Assembly: GCF_014851395.1 (NCBI RefSeq)
Contig: NW_024044681.1
Location: 8,454,065 to 8,518,064, forward strand
Origin: Micropterus salmoides
Taxonomy: Eukaryota > Chordata > Actinopteri > Centrarchiformes > Centrarchidae
Reading direction: 5' to 3'
Length of the DNA: 64,000 bases
The position numbers and the translations under genes were made by a program. Positions within the stretch are counted from its first letter, which is position 1. Every line of letters starts with the position of its first letter. The notes beneath the pieces are model-generated. The model did no database searches. It was not told the DNA's origin and saw only the letters and a program-made list of their open reading frames with translations. Positions 40,069 through 55,200 of this stretch are shown here, in pieces.

Positions 40069-43000
40069 ACAATTCATACTCATATTCAGACTCATGGGCA
40101 ATTTATTTATTTGATAGCCTGATCAATACAATAGCAGTAATCGACTGGACTTTTGTGGTGAAGAATTGAACAACTAAAACTAATGTGTCAAACCTAGCTA
40201 AGCTACGAAGATTTTCTGTTTGCACTGTAACCATGGATGCACAGACAGCTACCAACTGGATAACTTTCGATGCTAAAGAAAAAGTCAAACAGATTCCTGA
40301 CAGACATCAAAGACGCACTGCTTGCTCTATAAAAATGTAAAAACGTAACACTGATCACAGCACTGTCTGTATGACATTTGTGTTCTAGTTTGATTCCTTG
40401 AGTTATGGCTCAAAAAGAGGTGTGATGTTGAAGCAGAAGAGATACATACACTCACTCAGTTCAGATGCTACACCTATTTGTAATCACAGGGTCCACTGTG
40501 CTGCATGAAGACAGAGGTGTTTGACACTGAAACAAGGCTTCAATACAGTGATCGGTTCTACAAATAACTCTCACCTCATCCTGATCCCTTCAAGCTGAGT
40601 GTTTGTGATGCTGTTGAAAGCCATCACTCTTTTTTTTAATCCGCTACCGTCTCCTTCTATATCACCCCATCACACAAAATCCCAAATCTAATCCCTCCAT
40701 CTCCAATTTTCAGACTTGTATGTCTGAAAATGTGACATCTTTGTCTCTCTTTCCAGATTCTGTCCGACTCCAGTGAAGGTCAGCCATCTTTATTTTCACT
40801 TCCTGTGTTTATTGTGTTGCACAGCAGCTGACCTACACGCTGTAAAGAGTGACATTGCAATAAGGGCAGAAGGGCTCTGTAAGGTCTGCGTCAAACTGTG
40901 AGGAAAAGGCGAGCTGTCCTCCCTGCTCCTGCAATAAATCAACCCATTAAAACTGACCATTACGAGCATGGCTCTGGCTCTTTATAAACACTCACCCTAC
41001 ACCCAGTGACGCTTACATCATCCTGCTAACGACAGGAAGCAAGACAAAATTAATCAACGGACATTCGCCCCGTGTGCAAAGTGAACTTGTATGGGATAAG
41101 GTGAGGGAGAAAAATCAGAGTATTTAATTATGATTGGTTAATTTTCACTGAATAAATTGGAATACAGCTCATACTGTTTACTGAAAGCAAGGATGCAATT
41201 AATCACGCTAATGAGAGCGAACTGATGTCGGAAAACACATTAGTCTTTATTAGAATGTGAAGCGGATTTGATTGCAGGGCTGAGGTGTCGTGGATGTTGG
41301 GGTCATTTCACAGTGTGGAGCAGAGGGATGAATCAAACCAGGCTGGTGATAAATATCCAGACCATTTATTCAGCACAGACTAGAATCCTCCTGAACTCCC
41401 ACTATACCATCCATCCCTTTCTATTTTTCTACCTCCCTGCAGTCCGTCACTCTTATTTCTCCTGTGGATGGTGCTGGAACAGCCAGGCCTTCTTTCATCT
41501 GCTCACGTGGGGGCGTACTCAAACATGAATTAACAGCTAGCATATGAAAGACTCAGCAGTTGGCCTCAGGCTCTTTTCAAAGTGTGTGCATTTAAAATGT
41601 CATCGATAAAATGTACATACATTTGTAGCTTATGCTTGTATTACTTTGATGCATGTCCCATGAACTGAAATCACACCTGTTGACGGAATTGTTAGTCAGT
41701 GCAGGTCTTTCACTGCATCACAAGCACCTTAACTGCAACATGTCCCTCTTAGCATTGGCATTTTAAGCAAAAATAGCATTTGAGAGTCACTTTGAAATAT
41801 TAGGCTATTCTTTGAGGAAAATGTGTTTTTAAGACAACACAATATAATTCTACGACTATTAGAAAATTAATAAATGGTGACCTAACCCTATTTAGCATGT
41901 CAATTATACTGGTGTGGATGTGTAGTGTATCTTTCTTTATGTAAATTCTTTTTTTAAATCAGTCCATTTGTTTCCAATATAGCATAAATGTGTTTATTTG
42001 TTGATGAAGTATGACTTATGGTATGCAGATGCAAAAAAAATGCAATTCCAAGACTAAATACTCAATGTAGCCATATGTCATACTGAGGTATTTAGACCTA
42101 TATCTAGAATTGATTCACTTAAACCACTGCAACACAGCTACCCTTCTGGAAATTACAAGTCCTCATACCTAATTTACTCATAAGAGTTACTATATGCAGC
42201 TTAAACAAATGTTTAACTAATTTATCAAATGTGTTGAATAAATAAATTCTTTTTAATTTATATCATCTCTTTTAAGTACTAACACTTAACAACTAAATCT
42301 ATTTTTGTAACAACAAAATCTATTTTTTGGTGTCTTTACATTTAATAAATGTGTTAAACCATGCTGACTATTGTCAAATGTGATATAAGCTGATTTTCTG
42401 TCTGAAGTTGTCTTTCTGCGTGATATGAACACAAACTCACACACAATAAAATATGTGCACATATACACACACACACACGTTTCCACCACAGATACCACCA
42501 GCAACATCTTCCCTAATGCATTTTTTAAAATTCAATTAGCGTTGAGACACAGTGGATCCAACATGGCACGCTGAGCTCTGTTGCCAGGGTGGTGGATTAA
42601 TCCCAAGATGCACTGGCACACCACCAAAGACTGGAGCTGCTCGTTTCTTCCATCAGCAAAATATTCCAATGCCCTTGTGAACTCCATCACACTTTGTCAG
42701 TTTTCTTCCTGTGCCAGATTGAATTTTTCTGCTATCATTAAAAACAGGGTTCTTGGGGGAGTGACTGAGCGTGTTGTTGGTCAGTGTTTGCTGTACTGTT
42801 AGGGGACAGGATGCACAGGAACGTTACGGGTACACGACAAACCAGTGATGCTCAGCAACGTTACTGCGGATGTTGCATTAATCAATCCATCATTCTCACG
42901 CTCCATCTTACAGTTGTCATGAACAAGATATTTAAATATCTTAAGCAGCAAATAATTCCCAACCCAAAGTGGGCAAATCGCTACGTACCGCCGTATTTGA

Positions 43001-46000
43001 AGAGACTGCCTGTAACCTCCAGCAGAGTACACATTTAGCTTTACATTGGACTGTAAAATGCCCCAATGTGTGCTTGAGGTTACAGGTCGATGAAGCCAGT
43101 AGAACTACATCATCTGCAAAAGTGGAAATACAGTCCTGAGGCAACCAAATCTGAACACCTTGACTCCTTGGCAGCTAGGCCTACTACAGATTCTGTCCAA
43201 GAAAAACACTGACAGAATCACAACAAGGAAGTTAAACCAATATGTACACTTACTCTATCAAATGTAGTTTTATTTCCCCTTAAAATTAATGAGCAAACAG
43301 CTGAAGCAGTGAGCTCAGAAAGACGGTAACTCTAAACAATATAGCTGTTACACTATGACACAGCAGAAACTAAAGGCAGAAATAAAATAAAAAAAGCTAG
43401 CAGACAAAACACAGGGCCGACAATGGTGGCTGAAGTTGTGTTCAAGTTACACAATTTCATACCTGTTACCTCACAGAACAACTGCTTACGTTCAATATTA
43501 AAACAGGGAGAACCAACAAAGGAAACCTGCAATAAGGACAGAAGACAGACAGAGAGAAATCTTTGATATAAGGATGTGCAATGTGACAAGAAGACATTTT
43601 TAAATTCTGTTTTGTGGTTTGTTTTTCAAGGTGTCGGAGAAAGTGAAGGCTTGTCTTAAAGCTGGGGTAGACAACGTTGGAGAATTAGCAAGAGAGCAAA
43701 ATTCCACCTCTGCCTTTCACCTCGTCCTCCCTCCAAAGCCACTCCCCCAAAACACATTTTATGTAGGTAGGCCAGCCAATCATTTCATTCAGTCCAATTA
43801 TTGGCTGTGCTTACTATAGTCCTGCATAATAAGATAATGCCAACAAATATAACAAAAATGCTTCTGAAATAAATTACTTTAATGAGAAGACAAATTCTCT
43901 CATTAAATATCATTCTGATTTTGGAAAAAAAGAGGGACAGGCAGGCTAAGGTGAAAAAAAGAAAGAAAAATGATAAAAGATGTCTTGATGCAAGTCTATA
44001 AATAAACTTGTGAATATGTAAACTAAGCAGTTGGTGGGGAATTTGATCTCATTCTTTGAGTGGATGGTTTTATTTTGGAGGTTCCAACTCTGTTTGAAAG
44101 GAGACCTGCAGCCACACCTGTACATATTCTATGTCACACTTACTACTTACTCAATCCATGTGTTAAGCTCTGTAAAGCTCCGGGCCCTGTGGGGTTAGCA
44201 CTGAGCTCTTCTGATATGTGTTAAACAAATGTGTTGTGCAACCCACCTGGAATGTGTCAAACATCACACTTAAAAAAAAACAGGAGATGCTGTCCCTAAA
44301 TATCTCAGAAATTCAGCTAAATTACTGTTTTACTGATAGATTTGCGCTCACATCATACTCCTGGGTTCAGACCAGCAGATAATTAAATCCCTGTTGTTTG
44401 CTGAATTTCTAAATATAAGCTCTTTCTAAAACTGCATATCAAATAAATATGCATGAGCAAAAAACAAAAACAAGACAATGAACCATAGAGGAAGAAATAC
44501 TTTTTATGGTTTACTTACTACAATTACTGTTAGAGTGAGGGGTTGAACAAGCAACCTGAGTGACTTTATATAAGCCTAATGTAATGTACTGCTAAAAGCA
44601 TTTTTGTATGACTTTGTCCACTAACAACTGTACATGTACTGTCTCTTAACCTTGAAACAGTCAGACAATGTTTTAGTGCAGGGGTTCTTAACCTTTCTGG
44701 CAGTCCAACCCCTTTTGAAAATATGTCTGCGGACAAGTCTGCGCCAGGTCCGCGCGGCGACTAGTGCTTCCAGGGCAACAACCAATCTACTGCGCATATG
44801 TGGAACGTGTCCGCCAAGCTGACTGCAGAAGGTTGTATAAACAGAAGTAGTCCGCGGGGTCTGCAGCTGTCCGTCCCTGCTCCAGGGTATATTTGAGGCT
44901 TAATAAATGGAGAGAAGGGCCCTCAGTTGTGCTGATGGAAGTCTACAGTTGCTTGGATTGTCCGGAGACAGCAACAGTCTGTCCCTGACTCATCCTAAAA
45001 TAGGCCTAAGCCTTAAACCGACCATCATTAGACGAAGAACCTGGATCAACTGGTAGGCTACTACCAGCCGTGTCTCCTCTTTCTGAGGGTCTCATGTGCC
45101 CACACGGATCACCGTTTCCCTATCTCCTACGTGTTTGTACACCTCTCACCCTCAAAACAATGCCAGAGCAGGCGATTTCCGTTTGTCTGTTTTTTTTAAA
45201 GAAGATGTTTTTAGCCACAAAAGACACAGACCTGTGAGTTGTTATCAAGTTTCTGCTAATATGACAGTTATTACTTAGCTGCAAGCCAAAGATTACAGAT
45301 CGCTGGCGCTATAATCTTTGAATAGACTGACAGGACAGCTGATTTGTTGGTTGCCTAGCAACATTAAAAAAAACGCTGTTTAAATATAAATATAAATTTA
45401 TTACACAGATTGACCAGCTCCGGATTTCCAGTAAACATGTATTCTATTCTATTTGCCTATTTGAATAGTTTTATTGTAAAAATAATATAAGTGTGCGACA
45501 GGACTTGAAGAAAACTGGCCCAGCTGAGGGCGCTCTTTCAAAAACACTCAAAAAACTCACCATATCAAGGGTTGTATCAAACAAGGAAGTAGGAAGTTAG
45601 CATAAATAATTTGACAGCTAGTCTGCACCAGTGCTGATTTACCACACTCCTTTACCCCGAAACGGGGTCAGATCATCTCATCAAATAGCTTTTAAAATGT
45701 TCTGCAACATTTTTCTAATGATTTTTTTCATAGTGGACAGATAAAATCACAGTTCACTTAAAAGAGAAAATTGGAAAATATAAATGTGTTGCTTAAATTC
45801 ACTTCCTTGTTCCTGTTACAATATGCAGTTAAAATACACTGAAGACTGGATCAGAGACAGGTGAATTTGTTAAGTGGCTTTTAAATGAAGTTCCAGACTA
45901 CATTTTGTAGGTTATAGCTTAATGCAGAGGCCAATGCATACATTAGCAAAGCAATTTTTATTTTGTCCTCACAGTAAACGGGACTCCTCTGGTTTTCTGC

Positions 46001-46193
46001 TCTTCAGAAAGACGTTTGAATCGATCAGCTCCCACTGATGGCTCAACATCTCTAAATGGCAACACTTAATTAGCTCCTTTTGTCCTCTGTCGTCTATCTC
46101 CGTCTCAACCTCCCTCCTCATATCGCTCTCTCCCTCGTCTCTCCGTCACACTTCACTAAGCGCCATTACCTCATTATCTCCATACACCCTCAG

Positions 46194-46259
<66 letters not shown>

Positions 46260-49200
46260 ACATGAATGAATAAACATGCAGAACTTTGTCTCCTATCTCC
46301 TCATCAACTCCGCTTCCTCTCTCCACCTCTCCATCATGCAGATGGTTAGGCTGCTGGTGTTGATAAGACTGTTCAAAGTAACTCTACACTGCTGACAGCA
46401 GCTTTCTCAAGCAGCCAGAGTAACTAAATCATTAATAAAAGTGTCCTGAAATTAAATCAGTCCATTAAGTACAGATTAGAAACTTACAGTGTTTACAGTA
46501 AGTATGTTTATTTCTACGCAGGCCAGTAGCAGATGCACCAGTCTTTGCCTGCAAATGGGCATAGCTAAAGGATGGTGATGTCAGTTGTTGAGTAGGTCTG
46601 TCAGCAGTATTGTGCAAGAACAAGCTCTCTAAACATGCTTTTGTTTCTGGTGAACGAAAAAAAAACGTCCGTCATAGCGGCAACCAATTTGAAACGGCAC
46701 ATCGAGTTATATGTGAGAGTGAATGATGATCACAAGAACTCATTAACAAATGTTGAGACCACGAGCCAATAGCCGCGGTTCCTCCACCCAGACAAACTCC
46801 TATTAAAAGAAATTAACTTGCTATGAGATTTGCTGTGAATATTCATGGTCAACAGGGATGACACCTGCCTTTCATCTGCTAATCACAAGCAGCAGTAGAT
46901 ATTCTTAGTCTCCAGAGGATGCATTCTAATGGTTTTAGTTTTATAACATTTTCTCTGGGACCACCATGAAGCCAAAACATAATAAAACAAAATACAAAAT
47001 GTCAAAATGTAATGGCCGTCCCCAGAGGATGACACTTTTACATTTTAGGCACTCTATTAGCTTTCTTTAATCAAATCAAAGTCTCATGGAAATAACACAA
47101 GAAACCAGATTTTGAAACATCTTAAAACAAATATAAATACAGACACTCACAAGACAAATTGTCTAAAACATGGCAGAAATATGATACAAAGACATCTCAG
47201 CACTCAAACTCCATTGGTTTCATTGTTCTCTTATGTTGCGTTCACAGTGTGGTATAAAAATAACAGCATGGCAGTAAACATCAACAGTTACTGTTCTCTT
47301 GATTTCATGGCCATTCTGACACACAGAGAGTAGCATTGTTTGACTTTCATTTTGAAAATGGCTGTTTTCACTACTTTATTCTCACCATAAGAGCAGATAA
47401 GAGTAGGTGCAAACATGTCTGTGGCTTCAATCAAAGTTTCTGTGGTTGGCAGCACTGTGCACCACCACTGGCATAGGTTACAATACTTTTGCACACAATG
47501 ACATATTTTTGCACAATTAGCAGTAGACCTCTTGTGGTCAGCTCTGTGGTGGCTCCAGTTTGGAGGCTGTGATGATGTCTGCTGGGAGCCGTGCTGTCTG
47601 ACCACCAAAACACTTCTACATCTGCCAGGAAATAAATCAAAAGTCATTCTGCGTAAGAGCAAAGTAAGGCCACCCTTTATTTGAAATGAAGTATTGCAGC
47701 CATTTGTTCAGCTGATCCCATCGGGAGCAGAAAGTAGGAAAGTAATTGGACGATCAATCTGCCAATGGCAGGTTTCCATCACAGAGTAGCTGATAGTGCA
47801 GTGTGGTCCCACTGAGTAAATACAGGCTCTGCTACTGGCTGTAATTACATGACACAAGTCTTTTTCATTCTGAATTAAAATCAATGTTATTGACAAATGC
47901 AACAAAAGTATTTACACTAGAGCTGAATAAAATAATGGAATAAAGTCACAGCAGTGTGTAAGCATTAATTAGGGTTTTCACCTAAACCTAACACCCCACC
48001 ACGGGCAAAGAGGAACTTGGTTTTCCTGCAGTGCTTTCTACTGAAGCAACTGAATATATTACTGCTGCAGTAAGAAAGTGAGAGAACCCTCAGCACTCTG
48101 TGATTCAAAATCTCCTGGAAAAAGAAGTTAATTTAGTTTGTAAAAATTTGTTTAGCAAAAGTGGTTGCCAATATTATATGAATGAGATATGTAGATCCCC
48201 ATTCAAAGTTTGTTTTCACTTGGAAGTTATAAAAAGGGACATTGGCAGAGAATGTTGTTTTTATTTCAGACTTGCTTTGGCAATGTAAACGTCTGTTTCC
48301 CATGCCAATAAAGCCCCATTGAACTGAATTATATTGATAATTGATAATAATGTGTCTTCCAAGGGAACATTGGACATACAAAAAACACTTGTATGCATTT
48401 GTTCTTAAGTTGCACATAGGCTACATGTGAATTAAGAAGAATCTTTTTTTCCTCTTACTCTCTAATTGAATTCTTACTGTACCTGTCAAATAAGTCATGG
48501 ACAGAAAGTAATTGCTCCACAGTGATTGAAACACTTTGACCTAAAAATTGTAATGTCTTAATCTGAATGAATTTAGGGTGATACAGCAATCAACTAAAAT
48601 AAAATATACTCAGAAAATAAAAAGTAATCAGACCAATTAATAGGGGTTTACACATGAGAGATTTTTATTCTGACTGAGCTATTTTCTGATTGGCATTATT
48701 CTGATACTATGTAATTGTAATTCTAACAAAGAAATAAACAAAGCACATAAGAAAGAAAGTAAAGGTGATGGACATGGCCGGCAGTGTAAAAACCCAACTA
48801 AATAAATATGTTTGTACTAAACATATTGTACAAACAACATTTGAATAAATAAGACAAACTGATCTGAACATTCAGGCATGAGAAACATAACATGGAACAA
48901 ACGCTTTATGGAAGCTGGAGGTTCCAACTGCATGTAAACGCACCACAGACTAATACCAACTGTCAGCTATAATCACAGAATAGCCTACAGCACACTTTCT
49001 AAATCACTTGCGGTAGTAAATGGAATAAAGAATCCAAAAGACACCAGTATGATTCCTTAATATTGTCTATAAAATATGCAAGCGTAAAGACAAGGAAACA
49101 GCGAATCAGTGAAATGTATTCAAGTACCGCTGAGAGAAAAAGTGAGTCAGGCTCCTGAACAAAACCCCAAACTGGTTGGCTCTCAGATGTCAAGGTGTGG

Positions 49201-52200
49201 TTGTGTACAACGTTTCCGCAGTTATGGTTATACACAATGTTTATTGTCATTGTGATTTCATTAATAAGCTTAAGTCACAAAGTGATTGTTCATGTGCTAC
49301 CAAAATCCTGGATGTGATAATATGGTGGTTCTTCTTCACACGGACGTATTCAACGTAGTGACGAAACGCGCCCTGTAGAGCAGTTTGTCTGTCTGAGCTA
49401 CTGTAGAAACATGGCAGCGCAACATGGCAACTTCCATGTGTATATTGATAAAATTGGCTCATTCTAAGGTAATAAAAACACAATAGTTCATTATGTAAGG
49501 TCTTTATACATCACTGAAGACACAGTTATAGATATTATATTGCATTTCTGTCAATAGATCCTCCTAAATATTAAACTGAACCTTTAAGACTAAATATGTT
49601 CTTGTCTTATCCTTGTTCAGCGTGTTTCTGAATACATGTAATCCGTGTAAATAATTAGCATTTTGTGTGTCAGTGTCAGGATTGTAAAGCTGAACTCGTT
49701 CAGTTCATGCAGGTTTTTTATAGCTACTGTATGCTTAAATATAGTATGTATAATTTGTAAGTATGGAGTTAGCTCTGACAATTCTTTAACATATACTGGT
49801 CCCTACAAATGTGCTTTAATTTATTCTTAATTTGTGTTAGTCTTGCACAGTTAGTGACAATTCAGAACAAATTAGGAAAGGATATTGAAAGAAGACAAAA
49901 TGTTAACAGTGATTGCTTTGAGACATTCAGTATGAACATTCTGTTTTGACAGTGAAAGGTTTGCAATTACTTTCAGTATGAACATTTCTTTGTCATGCTG
50001 ATCAAAAACTGAATCCTGGTGGCATCATGTTTCCTTTGTGGAGGACTGCAGCAGTGTTCACAGCAGTTACAATGAAACCGAACAGCAACCCAGTTTCACT
50101 GTAAAAAAAAAAACAACAACTCTGCAGCAAAACCACCTCTCGGTTCTTATTTATACATGCAATATGTTCCAAATACTCATGTTTTCTCCAAAAGATGACT
50201 ATATACTGTACACAGCTCATCACTATCATGATAAACTTTTTTTTACCTATACTCAAACTACAAATACAAACATCTAACTGCATTATAGCTAAATAGCAAA
50301 GTGATGAGCATTTGGAACTCACTGAACATACAAAAGGAGTAGTTTATATGGATGTTTTGGTACTTTTCCCCTTGAAATCCACTGGAACTGCTGTGAATCC
50401 AAGCTGAACTGGGAACAGAGGTGAGGATTGACAGAATGACTACTGAGTCCCTGCAGCGACTGAACTGATGCTGGTGGATCTGTGAGTGTCAGATTAAGGA
50501 GCTTTGTTGATCTGATCCCAGGAAAAGCTGACATGATGGAACATATGACACTCGAGGAGGCACATCCTGTAACGCACAATTGTATATACAGTGTTCCCTC
50601 TCCTCGCCTCCCATGCACTATTTTCTCTTCCCTGATGAGGAGACGGAAGAGGCTTTCTGTTATTTTCTGTTTCTGTATGTGACAAGTTATAGCTACTTCT
50701 CTTGCCCCGTCTGGCCATAAATCCGTGAAATGAGTTGGGCTCCACCAGTTTCACTGCACACACTCACCAATGCTAAGCTGCCAGACACACAAGCAACCAT
50801 TTACCCAGTGTGACCATCTCTACACAGCAGAGGGGAAGCTATGAGAATCACTATATTGTTATAATTGTTATGGTTGCTTTATTAGTTAGTAAAGTTAGGC
50901 GTTGTTGACAAAATATAATATGACAATAATCCTGCCTCAGTACCTTTGTTTATAATGTAATGATATTAGGGTTAAGGTTAGGGTAAGGGTTAATATAGGG
51001 CTAACACACAGAGGCAACATGGTGGCGGTCAAACTCCCCAGACATGGTGAACTGATCCCATAGTGAAACCTATAACTACAGAAATACGGAGAGAAAGTGT
51101 AAAAGCCTGCAGGAAAGGAGACGGGGAAGTGAAGGACTGAGCGGGTTTATTATTTAATCTCTTACAACGCTGAAGGGCCATGGCATGAAGGAGGGAGAGG
51201 ACATACAGCAATCTGCCAAAGGGTGAAAATTGAGAATAAAAAGACAATGAAGATGCTGCCTCATGATTTTCCACTTATTTAACAGCAGTGAATAGTTTCA
51301 TGGAAACCAGTTTCATGGAACCATTATTGTCTATACACACTGCTTGATGAATTTGACACTGTCATCTAGTAATAAATTTTACATTCTCGCCAGCTTCGCC
51401 CATCACCTCAACTAAACAACTGCATGGAGGGAAGTGTAAACCTGGTGAAAAAGCTAAGCTAAACACCAACAACAGAGCTATATACTGAATGACTCCTTTT
51501 TATTCTGTTAAGTGTTGAGGTCATTAGATTACATGTCAGTGTCACAAGACGAAAGTTATACAGAATAAACCAAAAGAGTGGATCATTTATGGACCCCAGT
51601 ACATGGTAATCTCAACCCAAACTGAACACAATACATAACTAATAGGAGAGCTGCTTGGTAGCAGGGCAGCAAGTTAGCAGAGCTTCATTAATGTTGCTAT
51701 TCTTAAATAAAAACACCTCTAGTCAACCACATCTGAACATATTCTGAGCTATTTGGTCAGGCAGGTTACATTAAATACTGCAGGGAGGAATAGTACAAAC
51801 AGAAATAGACTAGCATACCTCCAACACGTCAAACAACTGAACCTTGCTGTGCGGTGTTGTGATTAAACACTTGCACCATGACAGCACAACTCAACTGTTT
51901 GCACCCATTCATGTCATAACTCTACGCTACTAACCACCTTCTATGGAAAAACTCTGAAAGTGAACTTTTTTCATATAAAAAAAAATAATAAAGGAAAAAA
52001 CAAAGGAAAAAGAGCTACAGGTGTGAATAGATAGATGGGTAGTGTGATGAATGAAAGGACAAGAGGTTACTCCCACAGCCAGTTCTCCCACCACACCTCT
52101 AGGGCTCTTGTTGCTATGATACCTCTCCAACATCACTGCGACCTGAAAAATAACATTTGTCATCTGCAGCTTGCTGTGAAACAGACGGCAGCTAAACCTG

Positions 52201-55200
52201 AAGTGCAACTGAAGCAATTTTGCCAGGCAGGAATATATTAAAAAACTGTTTTTAATGTAGGCTTAGGTATTGTAGAGAAAATAATTAAAGGATTTACCTG
52301 GTGATGGTGAACTTTACATAATCATATTACTGTTAGCCAGGTCAATAAAACAGGACGGACAGAAAAAGTGAGAAATGTGTGCACATGAGAAGGGGGGGTC
52401 AGACCTGTTACAACCAAAAGGCCTGAATCAAACCCACTGTGAATGGCCAGCTAGACTAAAGTGAAGCCTGCAGTTCTTTGGATGTTGTGGATTTTTTTGT
52501 GACCTCTTAGATGAGTCGTCGCTGTGCTCTTAATTTTGTAATTGTGGTCGGCCGGCCGCTGCTGGGAAGGTTCACCACTGTTCCGTGTTTTCGCCATTTG
52601 TGGATAATTGCTCTCACTGTGGTTCCAAAGCTTTAGAAATGGCTTCATAACCTTTTCCAGATTGATAAATCTCAATTGTTCGCGTGAATTTCTTTGAATC
52701 GCAGCATGATATCTAGCTTTTGAGGATCTTTTGGTCTATTTCACTTTGTCAGGCAGGTCCTATTTAAGGAATTTATTGATTAGCCTGGGTGTTGCTAGAG
52801 AAATTCAAATGAGCTTTCCAAAGATGTGATGTATCACAGTTGACTTAAGTTTTAACAGGGGGGTGCAAAAACACTTTTTCCCTTAACAATAAAAACCTCA
52901 ATTTATAAACTGCATTTTGTGTTTACTTGTGTTATCTTTGTCTAATATTTCAATTTGTTTGATGATCTGAAACATTTCAGTGTGACAAACATGCAAAAAA
53001 AATAAGACATCTGGAAGGGGGCCAACCCTTTTTCACACATGCACTGTATGTCTAAACAGCTTCAAACACCCACAGCAGGTTTATGAGAGAGAGAGAGAGA
53101 GAGGGGCGGATATGGAAAACATTGCTAACTTTCACCAACACTGGAGGGATCCTTTAACAACCACATTAATAAAAGTGGAGATCATTTCTATAATTACAAC
53201 ATGTGTCATTTTTCTCACCTTGAAGGCGAAAAAAAATCGCCTCATCATGAGTTAATTTGCTTCAGGATAACTGTTAGCAGCAGTTATGTTGCATAATGAA
53301 GTGTTTTAAATATAACAGGGGATATGACTGTAGGCTCTGTAGATGCACTAAAGCACAGTGAGGTAACTCAGTGTCAGCAGAACTGACTGGGAGGGGAGTC
53401 TTACCGTCTGTGTGTGTGTGTGTTAAGTACCTTTTGTCAGGGTGGGCTGGGACGTTAATGACTCACACAGACTGATTATGTTTTATGAATGAGAATTACA
53501 TCACGAGCTGCTTAAGAATAAAGATCCTTTATTTCAACTCTGGGTAAAGAGGATGTCTCCATACAGCACCCTACAACAACACTGAAAGGTTGAGTAAGGG
53601 TGTGTTTATAAATGTATGCATGTATTCATGTAATGCTTTTGGTTGCTTAGGCTTCATCACTTGTTAAATTAGCTAGCCATGTTAGGCTACAACAACAACA
53701 GCTGGAATGAAATGAATGCAGGACTACCTAGATTCTGGAGATGCATTTTTAACACATTTTACTTAGCATCAAGGTTTTAATTTTGTGTAATTACTAACAT
53801 TTTAGGATCAGTGCTGAACTGTGGTGGTAATGTGAACACAAACGACTAATTTCATCCTTTAGAACATGTCCACTATTTATTTTAAAAGCGGCTAATTAGG
53901 CAGTTTGCCAGGTAGAGTGTATTGACCACACAATAACAGAAATACAACAGTTATTTTAGAACACTCTTCTATAAAAGTAAAGTAAACTAATGTTTTAAGA
54001 TGGGAGCTTAGGTACCGTGATTTGGGTTGTGTGGATTTATTAATTTATTTGTGCTTAGATAGGTTAAGTGTATTGATCACTTTTGTTTGTTTTTAGGTGT
54101 TGCCTCCCGGAAGCCAACACTCATTTAACTCTGAAAAATAAACTTTGAAAGCAGGGGGAAATAAAGAGTAGGCAACTGCTACAACAAGACACACAAATGC
54201 AAATATGGTAATGGTGAATAGACTGTACATGTACAGCGACTTTATTCTCTTCCAACCAAAAGCGCTTTACACTACATGTAACATTCACCCCGTTCACACA
54301 CATTCATAGACTGATGGCAGAGGCTGCCCTGCAAGGTGCCAACTGCACATCAGAAAGAAACTAATCACACACACACACACACCCCGATGGCACAGTAAAT
54401 ACACTGACAGACTCTTTATGCTCCAGAACACATAACTCATCTACCACCTTTTTTTACGTTCTTGCAGGAAATTATTTCTCAGCTTGGTAAATTAATGTGT
54501 GAACCAGAAATTAAGCACCACACTGTAAGTCTGAACCACTCTATAATTAATCACTTTTTCTCTCCTCCTCTATAATGCACTTGCTCCCTAATTTATTGCG
54601 TAAGGGTTCAATGCTGAGCATTGATTTGTGGTACTCTGCAGAGACAACGTCCGGGATTATTTGCTCTCCGACACTGCAACATCAGCTACTCAACCGGAGA
54701 CCAGAAACCGATTGAAGTTCACTTTGTCCTCGTGTCTCTTAAGCCTTAATTACAGCCCGACTCATTTCTTATCAAAGGACAGTGGCAGTCAGAGGGAGTG
54801 TTAGAGCAGACGGCCTGCTGAGGTTAAATCCCTTCCCTGCAGCTGTGTAATGTTTCCCATCCATCCTGACGACAGAGGACCCAGACCCAGACCCATCACA
54901 GGGTCCAGGCTATTTTCACACAACTGAGTTGTTCTTTGCTTCCCACTCACAGGAATGTGACAGGGTATAGGGGAAAGGATGATGTAGGAAAAGAAAGATT
55001 ATTGTTAAATATCGATAATTACTGACAATTACCTGTTGTCCACTCCGTAGGGCAAGAGCCGTGTAAAGATACATATAAATCCGGCAATCTGTCCCTTAAG
55101 TGCATTGGCTGCAAAGAAAGTAAAAAACGTGAAATAAAAACTCCCAAACCCACAATAGTGTGCAACAGGTTTCAGCGTCATCAAGGTAACGTGATAAAGT

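Noticed and set aside
50967..51000. Interstitial telomeric repeat as evidence of a chromosome fusion
   Set aside because: Only about five degenerate units in 34 bases; too short.
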